Shown: in pieces, positions 1-5,936 of the stretch
How the letters are laid out: the number at the start of each line of letters is the position of its first letter
Position numbering within the stretch: position 1 is the first letter of the stretch
Assembly (NCBI GenBank): GCA_030615145.1
Contig: JAUWZT010000174.1
Location: forward strand, 1-7,830
Source: Promethearchaeota archaeon
GTDB lineage: Archaea > Asgardarchaeota > Lokiarchaeia > Sigyniarchaeales > SOKP01
Length of the DNA: 7,830 nt
Direction of reading: 5' to 3'
Position numbers and translations under genes: made by a program
Notes under the pieces: generated by a model
Databases searched by the model: none
The model's input: only the letters and a program-made list of their open reading frames with translations
What the model was told of the DNA's origin: nothing

Positions 1-315
1 ATTAAGAAGCCTGTTTCTAAAAAAGCTCCACCTAAAAAGTCTAAAGTCAAAAGATCTACAGTTAGAAGACCTATTACTAAAGACCCTGTAGTTAAAAAGA
101 AGCCAACTATTAAAAAATTAACACCATTAAATTTGGAAGCTAAAATTTATAAAAAATTGACAGGGAAGAATTCTATATATGGTGGAAGAATAACTAAGGC
201 TTTTGAAAATTGGAAATTAAAAATTAATAAAGAATTTCAACAAAAAGTAGGTGGGAAGCTTTCTTATAAAGGAACTCTTACGAAAAAGTATGAAATGTAT
301 TTAAATTCTCTTTAA
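1..315 (+). CDS. C-terminal part of a Lys/Pro-rich protein of unknown function (5' end outside window)
   Basis: The reading frame is open from the first base to a TAA at 313-315, giving 104 residues with no start in view, so the gene begins upstream. An in-frame TTG at 133 would give only 60 residues and would cut a continuous frame, so I do not take it as the start. Roughly the first 40 residues are low-complexity and strongly basic, built from Lys-Lys-Pro and Arg-Arg-Pro units, and look like a disordered linker or nucleic-acid-binding tail. The last 60 residues look folded: a short segment with TGKNSIYGGR followed by a helix-like TKAFENWK stretch and a basic C-terminus. I do not recognise the domain. 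The high positive charge would suit a DNA-, RNA- or ribosome-associated protein, but that is inference. The gene converges on the endonuclease gene, with ten bases between the stop codons. Confidence 0.75.
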   Translation: MKKPVSKKAPPKKSKVKRSTVRRPITKDPVVKKKPTIKKLTPLNLEAKIYKKLTGKNSIYGGRITKAFENWKLKINKEFQQKVGGKLSYKGTLTKKYEMYLNSL

Positions 316-325
316 TTAAAATCAA

Positions 326-931
326 TCAATCATCGAGAGTTTCTATTTTATTCATAATTTCGAATTTAGTCACGCTATAATATATCGGTTTACTCAATCT
401 ATCAACAGTAGCAACAATCAGGTCTTTACGAGAGCTCATTGCTACGCGAGACATTTTGTCCAATTCTTTCAAATCTATTGGATACCCTTCAAATACGGGG
501 TAAATCAAGAACTTAGCGGAATCCTTTTCGAAGTCAGCCCCTCGCTTATACACTCGAAAGTCAATGCCTTCTCCATATCCCGCTCGAACGATATATCCCC
601 TTTTTCGCAAATCCATATAAATAATATATTTTTGCCACAGACGATCGTCAAACTGGCTGAAGTACTCTAGCAAACCCTCAAAATCGTATAGAGCATTTTT
701 CTTATCATTTTCAAGATACAGTAAAATCCGATTTCTTTCGCATAAGAGTAATACTTCAATAGGCTCTAAGACTAAAATATCTTCAGCGTCAATTTTTTTT
801 ACGAGCGTACCAATATAAGAGTTCTTATAAAACTCTTCAATGCACTCCTTGTCTGAAATTATTACTTTGTTGTCTTCAATAATTCCTTCAAATTGGACTT
901 TTTCAACTTTTTCATTAGTTTTTTCGTTCAT
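326..931 (-). CDS. endA: tRNA-splicing endonuclease subunit, EndA family, catalytic His absent (probable structural subunit)
   Basis: EndA-family enzymes cut bulge-helix-bulge introns out of archaeal pre-tRNAs. The 201-residue protein has the usual layout: an N-terminal domain (about 20-92) and the C-terminal nuclease fold (about 98-192) with DFRVY, AKFLIYPV, SRKDLIVATVD and IYYSV. Catalysis in the family uses a Tyr/His/Lys triad (Tyr115, His125, Lys156 in Methanocaldococcus jannaschii, as I recall it). Tyr128 and Lys169 are present here at exactly the same spacing (31), but the His position (138) is Ser, and the protein has no histidine anywhere. It is therefore more likely the non-catalytic partner of an alpha2-beta2 enzyme than a stand-alone nuclease. 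A second subunit is not in this window. ATG at 931 has no Shine-Dalgarno but has a TATA-like box 20-27 bases upstream, suggesting a leaderless transcript. Family assignment is firm; the structural role is inferred. Confidence 0.88.
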   Translation of the reverse strand: MNEKTNEKVEKVQFEGIIEDNKVIISDKECIEEFYKNSYIGTLVKKIDAEDILVLEPIEVLLLCERNRILLYLENDKKNALYDFEGLLEYFSQFDDRLWQKYIIYMDLRKRGYIVRAGYGEGIDFRVYKRGADFEKDSAKFLIYPVFEGYPIDLKELDKMSRVAMSSRKDLIVATVDRLSKPIYYSVTKFEIMNKIETLDD

Positions 932-950
932 GTTCTATTATGTCATAGCA

Positions 951-958
951 TTTTATAA
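951..958 (-). promoter_or_regulatory. TATA-like box for the EndA-family gene
   Basis: Read on the minus strand this is TTATAAAA, centred about 24 bases before the ATG at 931. That spacing puts transcription start at or near the start codon, as in archaeal leaderless mRNAs, and fits the absence of a Shine-Dalgarno sequence. Position and sequence only; no start-site data. Confidence 0.45.
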
Positions 959-979
959 TTAAAGAATTTAATTCTTTAA
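959..979. promoter_or_regulatory. 21-bp perfect palindrome abutting the TATA-like box, possible operator
   Basis: Two perfect 10-base arms (TTAAAGAATT and AATTCTTTAA) flank a single T. The palindrome lies immediately upstream of the TATA-like box of the EndA-family gene, over the place where the TFB recognition element would sit. A dimeric regulator bound here would compete with TFB/TBP. In DNA this AT-rich, short palindromes are common by chance, but ten-base perfect arms are longer than most. The binding function is inferred. Confidence 0.35.
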
Positions 980-1007
980 ACGATTAGAACTCCAAGATTA
1001 GGAAAGC

Positions 1008-1020
1008 AAAAAAAAAAGAA
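1008..1020 (-). terminator. Poly-T terminator after the dehydrogenase gene
   Basis: On the minus strand this is a run of ten T (1017 to 1008) preceded by TTC, about 50 bases after the dehydrogenase stop. Archaeal RNA polymerase terminates at such U-rich tracts without needing a hairpin. An A12 run (1066 to 1055) lies closer to the stop on the same strand and could pair with the T run. Confidence 0.45.
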
Positions 1021-1068
1021 TAGGTTCAAATATAAATGAGTTTTATATCAAAGCTTTTTTTTTTTTAA

Positions 1069-1950
1069 TTATTTCGATGATTTAATTAAAAAATCGACTA
1101 ATTTACCTAATTTTTTAACATTAGTATATATTTTAGGTGAGTTTTCTTCCAAATAGACCTTGAAAACTTCCCAACTTTCAGTTTTATCGGAAGGTGCTTT
1201 AGTTAAAAACTTTTTAACTTCAGTAAAATCGCTAGAATATATTAGAGCATTATCCACTCTATTAGCATAATCGCTTAATAGAAATAAGTAATAATCGTTG
1301 AGATCCGAAGGATTCATAACATAATCTGGTTTGCTTCCATCTCCAGCTTTTCTGCCCCTTAGCATTCGTGTGTCTACTTGTGTTGGCAAAACCATGTTAA
1401 AATTAATATTTTCTTTTTTGTATTCAGCAACTAAAACGCTTTGGATTCCTACAACGGCATATTTAGCAGCTACATAAGCGGTAAATTTAGGCATACCCAT
1501 TGGATAAGCAGCACTCCCGGTAATTACAAATCTGGCTTTTTCATTTTTATCGTCTTTTTTCAAATATGGATAAGCGGCTTTAAAAGTATGAAATACGCCT
1601 AAGACATTTACATTTATTATGTTCGCAAATCTTTCATTATCAAATTCGTGTGTATTACCCATCCGAGAAGCGCCTGCATTGGCGACAACCCCATTTAATA
1701 ACCCAAGATTATCGTGAAAAAATTTAAACGCATCAGCAACTTCATCGTAATTTGTGATATCAGCAATTTTAACGGCAATATTAACGCTAGACCCCAGAGA
1801 TTCGATTTCTTGCTTTGTATTATTTATTTCCTCAAGTGTTCTTGCTAATAGTCCAATATTAGCGCCTTCTCTTGCGCAAGCTATAGCTATTGCTTTTCCA
1901 ATACCTCTTCCCGATCCAGTAACTATTATGTTTTTACCTTTTAATAACAT
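1069..1950 (-). CDS. Short-chain dehydrogenase/reductase (classical SDR, probably NADP-dependent)
   Basis: This 293-residue cytosolic oxidoreductase has all the classical SDR marks. They are the TGSGRGIG dinucleotide loop (11-18), Asp64 for the adenine ring, NAGA (91-94), the NVN segment with Asn115, catalytic Ser146, and YVAAK with Tyr159 and Lys163, the Ser-Tyr spacing of 13 being normal. Arg15 and Arg37 (LLAR after the second strand) suggest a preference for NADP(H). The Rossmann core ends near 240; the remaining 50 or so charged residues make the protein longer than the usual 250-residue SDR. Substrate cannot be read from the sequence: ketoreductase, sugar or lipid-intermediate reductases all share this fold. 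It lies 53 bases downstream of the symporter gene on the same strand, but a T11 tract in that gap may separate the transcripts. ATG at 1950 is kept because it places the first beta strand correctly; no Shine-Dalgarno is visible. Confidence 0.93.
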   Translation of the reverse strand: MLLKGKNIIVTGSGRGIGKAIAIACAREGANIGLLARTLEEINNTKQEIESLGSSVNIAVKIADITNYDEVADAFKFFHDNLGLLNGVVANAGASRMGNTHEFDNERFANIINVNVLGVFHTFKAAYPYLKKDDKNEKARFVITGSAAYPMGMPKFTAYVAAKYAVVGIQSVLVAEYKKENINFNMVLPTQVDTRMLRGRKAGDGSKPDYVMNPSDLNDYYLFLLSDYANRVDNALIYSSDFTEVKKFLTKAPSDKTESWEVFKVYLEENSPKIYTNVKKLGKLVDFLIKSSK

Positions 1951-1969
1951 AATAAAAAAATAGTAGAAT

Positions 1970-1980
1970 AAAAAAAAAAA
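1970..1980 (-). terminator. Poly-T tract between symporter and dehydrogenase genes
   Basis: An uninterrupted run of eleven T on the minus strand starts 23 bases after the symporter stop codon. A second T7 run (1960 to 1954) follows just before the dehydrogenase start. In archaea such tracts end transcripts, so the two genes may be only partly co-transcribed, or the dehydrogenase may have its own weak promoter in the 53-base gap. Confidence 0.45.
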
Positions 1981-2003
1981 TTAACTAAATTTTATTCTTA
2001 AAT

Positions 2004-3368
2004 TCAAGTTTTCATCTTTGCCTTTTTATCCATGTGGATTTGTTCTAATTTTTCCCTCATATCTTTAAGTTTTTCACCATGGAGAGGATAGAAATACATA
2101 AAAATCAGACTAATTGCAGTGACAATGGCGGGTATAAGCAAAAATAAAATGTCAATACCAATCAATGTGAAAGATGATTGTATATCCGATCCTGAATTAT
2201 ATAGAAATAATTCTAACACTATTGTAGCAAGTATTGGTCCTAAACTATTTGCTGGTTTTGTGAAAAGAGCGTTCATGCCCAAAAACATCCCTTCTCTACG
2301 CGTTCCTTGGTTAATCTCATCCTCATCAGCAGATAAGTACATAGTTGGGATCACAAATACGCCATAACCTCCAAAAAAGAATGATATAATTAGCCCAATC
2401 ATAGCTAACGATGAGTTCTGAACAACAACTAATAGTACAAACGAAATGAGCATGCCTACAACTCTTAGAGCCCCAAATCTCAATATTATTTTGCGCATAC
2501 CCCATTTTGGCCTTAATTTCATACAAAGAATGTTTGAACTATAACCCACAAGAATAAATATTACGAAATATATAATGGTTGAATTATCTCCAAGTATAAA
2601 ACTCCAGATAAAAAGATAGCTTATGCCTATAGAACCTACGAATACAACACAAAAGTTAAATCCTACAAAAATTAAGAACGACTTTAACTTAAATGTTTCT
2701 TTAATAGACTTCCATAGTGGAAATACCTCATCTTTTTGGTATTCTGGTTTTTCTTCACATAAGTATGCCATCAGCCAAAGAAAAAGTGTAGAAATAATAG
2801 CTATTACAATCATTAAGAATTGGAAACTTTGAGATGTAGGTTGCATATCTCCTAATATCAGAAAAAACGGAACTACAAAGATTGCCCCAAAAACTAAAGA
2901 TAAGAAGTGCCCTTTATTTCTTTCGTCAAGGTCCGTAGTCATTTCAGGTAATAACGCCATCCATACAAGAACAACAAGCGTAAGCATAGTGTCAAACAAA
3001 CAAATGCTTATGACATAGTGGAAAAATATTATTAATTGATTATCGAAACTCCACGGAAACCAAACCAATAAGAATGTTAGAGCCCATATTGGTGCGCCGT
3101 ATTTAATATATATAATTCTACGACTACCCCATTTTTTGCGGTTCGTTCGATCAGAAAGCTGTCCAGACAACGGGTCGTTTAAGGCATTAATGGTCATGTA
3201 AATTATTTGTCCGAGAATAAATAGACCTGGAAGTAACTGCAAATCGTCGTAAAAAAGTTCTACATATTTTAAACTAAATATATATGCAAGTAAACCCGAT
3301 GGTATTGCGCCAATTGCATACCCCCATAAATTTCGAGAGCTTATTTTATCTTTTACGCTATTTGACAA
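2004..3368 (-). CDS. GPH-family cation:sugar symporter (MFS_2 type)
   Basis: The 454-residue membrane protein has about twelve hydrophobic segments and the signatures of the glycoside-pentoside-hexuronide symporter family. These are NDPLSGQLSDRT at 64-75 followed by the Trp-Gly-x-Arg-Arg loop (80-84), LLPEMTTDLDERNK at 139-152, the conserved loop with DEDEINQGTRREGM at 348-361, and YPLHGEKLKDMREKL at the end. Family members use Na+ or H+ gradients to import sugars, glycosides or related compounds; the substrate is not readable. Asp65 lies in the TM2 region where the family binds the coupling cation. The start is TTG at 3368, chosen because a perfect AGGAG (3380 to 3376) sits seven bases upstream and an in-frame TAA at 3389-3387 prevents extension. 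It heads the symporter-dehydrogenase pair and is divergent from the hydrogenase protease gene. Confidence 0.93.
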   Translation of the reverse strand: MSNSVKDKISSRNLWGYAIGAIPSGLLAYIFSLKYVELFYDDLQLLPGLFILGQIIYMTINALNDPLSGQLSDRTNRKKWGSRRIIYIKYGAPIWALTFLLVWFPWSFDNQLIIFFHYVISICLFDTMLTLVVLVWMALLPEMTTDLDERNKGHFLSLVFGAIFVVPFFLILGDMQPTSQSFQFLMIVIAIISTLFLWLMAYLCEEKPEYQKDEVFPLWKSIKETFKLKSFLIFVGFNFCVVFVGSIGISYLFIWSFILGDNSTIIYFVIFILVGYSSNILCMKLRPKWGMRKIILRFGALRVVGMLISFVLLVVVQNSSLAMIGLIISFFFGGYGVFVIPTMYLSADEDEINQGTRREGMFLGMNALFTKPANSLGPILATIVLELFLYNSGSDIQSSFTLIGIDILFLLIPAIVTAISLIFMYFYPLHGEKLKDMREKLEQIHMDKKAKMKT

Positions 3369-3375
3369 TAAAGAT

Positions 3376-3380
3376 CTCCT
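3376..3380 (-). promoter_or_regulatory. Shine-Dalgarno sequence fixing a TTG start
   Basis: AGGAG on the minus strand, seven bases before the TTG at 3368. It is the clearest Shine-Dalgarno in the window and supports the rare TTG start of the symporter. Most other genes here have no such motif, so this mRNA must carry a leader. Confidence 0.75.
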
Positions 3381-3430
3381 AATTTTTTATTTAATTTTTT
3401 TTAAAATGTAGATTAATTTCATCTCAAGAA

Positions 3431-3438
3431 CATATATA
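3431..3438. promoter_or_regulatory. TATA-type element in the divergent symporter/protease region
   Basis: CATATATA reads as TATATATG on the minus strand. For the symporter it would place transcription start near 3407, giving a leader of about 39 bases that contains the AGGAG. The symmetric TATATA core could also serve the plus-strand protease gene if that starts at 3471. A T12/A12 run (3440-3451) lies next to it. Confidence 0.35.
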
Positions 3439-3485
3439 GTTTTTTTTTTTTAATTAGAATTCTACTAGAAATGCTAAAATTAATG

Positions 3486-3493
3486 TTTTATAG
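3486..3493 (+). promoter_or_regulatory. TATA-like box for the hydrogenase protease gene
   Basis: TTTTATAG is centred about 24 bases before the ATG at 3513, a spacing that fits a leaderless transcript. This is one reason to prefer ATG 3513 over ATG 3471. No Shine-Dalgarno precedes either start. Confidence 0.35.
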
Positions 3494-3512
3494 CACAATT
3501 TATAACTTAATT

Positions 3513-4088
3513 ATGGAAGATTTAGATTTTTACGAGACACTATTGAATAGACTAAATGGCGCTAAAAAAGTAGTTTTCATGGGGATTGGAGAAGAAAAAC
3601 TAAGAGACGATGGCGTCGGTCCTTATATTATTAGCAAACTTCTATCTTGTTCGGATAAAAGAGTTATATTCATAAACGCTGGAATTGATCCAATGGCAAG
3701 AATCGATGATGTAGTAAGTTTTGAACCTTCACATTTGATTCTTTTAGACATTTGCACATTAAACAAACCTCCAGGGACCGTTGCAATATTAGAGCGCGAG
3801 AATATTTGCGATTACGTGCCAATTTCTACCCACACTATTCCTGTACATATTGTAATCGATCTAATCGTTGAGAAATTACCTGATTTGAATGTTTTTATGA
3901 TTGGCTTTGTTCCAAAAAGTTTTGAAGGGTTTACGGAGCTAAAGTTATATAAACAAGACGAATTATCTCTAGACGATCGAAGTAATAATATCGATTTGCC
4001 CTTTTTTGAACCTCAGTTAACTAAAACGATTGAAAAAGAAGCGGATAAATTAATAGAAATAATTAAAAAATTGATTAGAGCGTTTTAA
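3513..4088 (+). CDS. hycI: [NiFe]-hydrogenase maturation protease, HycI/HybD family
   Basis: These cytosolic endopeptidases remove the C-terminal tail of the hydrogenase large subunit after nickel insertion. Counting from ATG 3513 (191 residues), the protein has GIG (24-26), LRDDGVG (30-36), LLLD (76-79), PPG (86-88) and STH (105-107). The three expected nickel ligands are present as Asp33, Asp79 and His107. Their spacings of 46 and 28 match those I recall for Escherichia coli HycI (Asp16, Asp62, His90). The Asn that usually follows GxG is Glu27 here. An in-frame ATG at 3471 would add 14 residues including an odd hydrophobic stretch; I prefer 3513 because family proteins do not need that stretch and a TATA-like box is suitably spaced. 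No hydrogenase subunit is in view. The gene ends three bases from the convergent small gene. Confidence 0.88.
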   Translation: MEDLDFYETLLNRLNGAKKVVFMGIGEEKLRDDGVGPYIISKLLSCSDKRVIFINAGIDPMARIDDVVSFEPSHLILLDICTLNKPPGTVAILERENICDYVPISTHTIPVHIVIDLIVEKLPDLNVFMIGFVPKSFEGFTELKLYKQDELSLDDRSNNIDLPFFEPQLTKTIEKEADKLIEIIKKLIRAF

Positions 4089-4091
4089 AGG

Positions 4092-4268
4092 CTAAGAGCT
4101 TTCGGTAAAATGATCTACTATTATATCGATAGCATTTGAAATTAACTTTTTTTCATTGTCACTTAGATCTTCTTTAAATTTTTCGAGAAACTTTATTACT
4201 TTATCTGCTTCTCTTAAATTTCTCAAGTGATCAGAACCTTTCTCATTTAACGAGCCACCCCATGCCAT
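4092..4268 (-). CDS. Small 58-residue helical protein of unknown function
   Basis: The frame runs from ATG at 4268 to TAG at 4094-4092 and encodes MAWGGSLNEKGSDHLRNLRE followed by a charged, helix-prone stretch (about 14-54) with heptad-like hydrophobic spacing, ending in FTESS. There is no signal peptide, membrane segment or Cys/His metal motif. A weak Shine-Dalgarno, AAGGGA, lies five bases before the ATG, and a TATA-like ATATATC about 25 bases upstream overlaps the end of the flavoprotein gene. It may therefore be translated from the flavoprotein transcript (30-base gap, same strand) or from its own start. Two predicted amphipathic helices suggest a small helical bundle or protein-binding partner; I do not recognise a family. 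It would be skipped by annotation with a 60-residue cut-off. Protein-like composition and initiation signals make it a probable gene. Confidence 0.65.
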   Translation of the reverse strand: MAWGGSLNEKGSDHLRNLREADKVIKFLEKFKEDLSDNEKKLISNAIDIIVDHFTESS

Positions 4269-4298
4269 GATTTTCCCTTAAATTTTTCGATATATGAT

Positions 4299-5690
4299 CT
4301 ATTTGTCAGGATCGGATAACACCTTTCTAAACGGTCGCAAAAATTCTTGCATCATATTTATTTTGTTCCTTAATTTATCAATTTTCATTAATGGAATTAA
4401 TTTTTCGTTCAATTTCTTTGCGCGCTCGTCATTTTGTGGAAAAGTATCATATACTCCATGCGTTTTGTAATATTCGTGATCGGCTAAAAACACAAACCGG
4501 TTCCTTCCATAAACATCGTCTCTAAACATTTTCATAGCTGCCTCCCCGAGAAAAGTTCGTGGTCCTATATAATTAGCTACGGAAAAATCGATTGCTTGTT
4601 TTGCAAAATTATACAACAACGCATCAATATCTTCGGATTCACCGAATTCATCCGTAATAAAATTTAGGTAATTCGAGTCTTGATATTCTACATGTGCCTG
4701 TAGCATCTCTTTTATGTTAGGAATCTGGCTAATTGGGCCTGAGATAATATGTCCTAATTGTTTTCCGATTATTGTAGGTGTATGGTTATTAAAAAATGCT
4801 CTATCATAGATTAATTTCCATTTTGACGATAAATAACGGTCTTTAATAGTCCCGGCAAATATTAAAATATCTGCTTTCATGACCTTATTAGTCCAAAAAT
4901 CTGTAAAACCATCTTTGTCTTTATATATGCATTCGTGATTGTATCCACATTTAGCACATCCTATACACGGTCCTTTTATATCGATATCATCAATGTTTAT
5001 TAGTTCGACATCGTTAGCAAATGATTCTCTAAACCTCTTAACCATTTTTCCTAAATTTGTAGATTCGCTCGTATCCTCTGAAACAATTAATACTTTCTGC
5101 CCTTGAGTATCTATTTTTTCTTCTTTTGTTGCTGAACTCTGAGGGATATAATCGAACTTTCTATGGTTTAAAGGCTGAAATTGTATAGTTGTAGGAAAAT
5201 TATTTTCGATAGTCTCAAAAAACTTTTCTGTAAAAATCAACCAACGGTGTCTTCTTTTTGGATATAGCAAATCCCAACTATCAGCAGCAAAATATCCAAA
5301 AAATTTCATGCCTAGATCGTCGCAAATTGCGCGAATATAATTTTGAGCAGTATGATCGTAAAAATGTATTGAAGTTGAGAGAGACATCACATATTTATCC
5401 TTAAAAAATGATTCTGCTTCATTTTCGAAGATGAGTTCAATAAAACGCTTATATTGGGAACATACCAACATAACATATACAGGAAACCCCCAAATTATAC
5501 CGTCTGAATCTCCTACTTGTTTTAAAACATTTTTAAATCTTTCCTCATTATTCTCAATCTTCTTAATAGTTTGTGCGATGTTTATTATGTTATATTCGTA
5601 TTCTGGATGTTTTTTCTTTATATATAAGATATATTGCATAGTGACGCTCTCAGCGCCTTTCGGACTTCCATTTAAAATAGTTATTTTCAT
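4299..5690 (-). CDS. Fused tandem flavodoxin-fold flavoprotein with Isf-like [4Fe-4S] cysteine motif
   Basis: The 463-residue protein joins two NADPH-dependent FMN-reductase-like (flavodoxin-fold) domains. Domain 1 (about 1-165) opens with ITILNGSPKG, the FMN phosphate loop, and has the second FMN loop at IIWGFPVYV (65-73). A linker (about 170-197) leads to domain 2 (about 198-370), with VLIVSEDTSEST and a degenerate phosphate loop, FAGTIKDRYLSSKWKLIYDR around 278-297, and Cys242, Cys245, Cys248 and Cys254. That CX2CX2CX5C spacing is the compact [4Fe-4S] motif of methanogen iron-sulfur flavoproteins. The C-terminal 90 residues are charged and helical. It probably moves electrons between ferredoxin or a reduced carrier and an acceptor in the cytosol; the partner is unknown. 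ATG at 5690 starts directly on the first beta strand. Which domain keeps FMN is uncertain: domain 1 looks better conserved, but only domain 2 has the cysteines. Confidence 0.88.
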   Translation of the reverse strand: MKITILNGSPKGAESVTMQYILYIKKKHPEYEYNIINIAQTIKKIENNEERFKNVLKQVGDSDGIIWGFPVYVMLVCSQYKRFIELIFENEAESFFKDKYVMSLSTSIHFYDHTAQNYIRAICDDLGMKFFGYFAADSWDLLYPKRRHRWLIFTEKFFETIENNFPTTIQFQPLNHRKFDYIPQSSATKEEKIDTQGQKVLIVSEDTSESTNLGKMVKRFRESFANDVELINIDDIDIKGPCIGCAKCGYNHECIYKDKDGFTDFWTNKVMKADILIFAGTIKDRYLSSKWKLIYDRAFFNNHTPTIIGKQLGHIISGPISQIPNIKEMLQAHVEYQDSNYLNFITDEFGESEDIDALLYNFAKQAIDFSVANYIGPRTFLGEAAMKMFRDDVYGRNRFVFLADHEYYKTHGVYDTFPQNDERAKKLNEKLIPLMKIDKLRNKINMMQEFLRPFRKVLSDPDK

Positions 5691-5936
5691 TATTAATTAT
5701 ACCATTCTATTCCGTATTAAATTTTATTTATTTCAAAATTAATCGAGTATTATATTTAATTTAAGATCTTTATTAAACCATAAGGATTTATCATCATTAT
5801 CTAAGTTATTGCTAATAAGAATTAAATTCCAGACTTAATCATAAGCTAAATGCTTCAATTCAGATTATTTTTCTTATAGTAAATGATTTTCCAAAATATT
5901 TTTAAATTAAACGGTGGCTTAATTATAAAACAATTT
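5691..5936. other. 246-bp non-coding gap upstream of the flavoprotein gene
   Basis: All ATG-initiated frames on both strands here are very short (the longest runs about 25 codons into the DUF362 gene), and I see no tRNA-like fold. It lies between two minus-strand genes. No long T run follows the DUF362 stop codon, so its terminator is unclear. The end near 5714-5721 carries a likely promoter for the flavoprotein gene. Confidence 0.5.
5714..5721 (-). promoter_or_regulatory. TATA-like box for the flavoprotein gene
   Basis: On the minus strand this reads TTTAATAC, centred about 27 bases before the ATG at 5690, with an A-rich stretch just upstream where a TFB element would sit. No Shine-Dalgarno precedes this start, so a leaderless mRNA is likely. 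Confidence 0.4.

Noticed and set aside
1055..1066. T12 run on the plus strand as a terminator
   Set aside because: No plus-strand gene ends nearby, the closest ending at 315, so it is more likely the A-rich 3' flank of the minus-strand dehydrogenase transcript.
1754..1963. Plus-strand hydrophobic 69-codon frame
   Set aside because: It is the reverse strand of the dinucleotide-binding region of the dehydrogenase, a common artefact.
2326..2526. Minus-strand 66-codon frame inside the symporter gene
   Set aside because: It is an alternative frame within a clearly coding, intact symporter with no frameshift.
4147..4153. T7 run as a terminator for the plus-strand protease gene
   Set aside because: It corresponds to consecutive lysine codons in the small gene on the other strand, so it may be only coding sequence; the evidence was too weak to list.
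5431..5742. Plus-strand 103-codon frame with hydrophobic stretches
   Set aside because: It is antisense to the conserved first domain of the flavoprotein and its hydrophobicity comes from AT-rich DNA; no motif supports it.
5691..5936. Possible small RNA or small gene in the gap
   Set aside because: Frames are very short on both strands, no stable fold is evident by eye, and no terminator-like T run defines a transcript.
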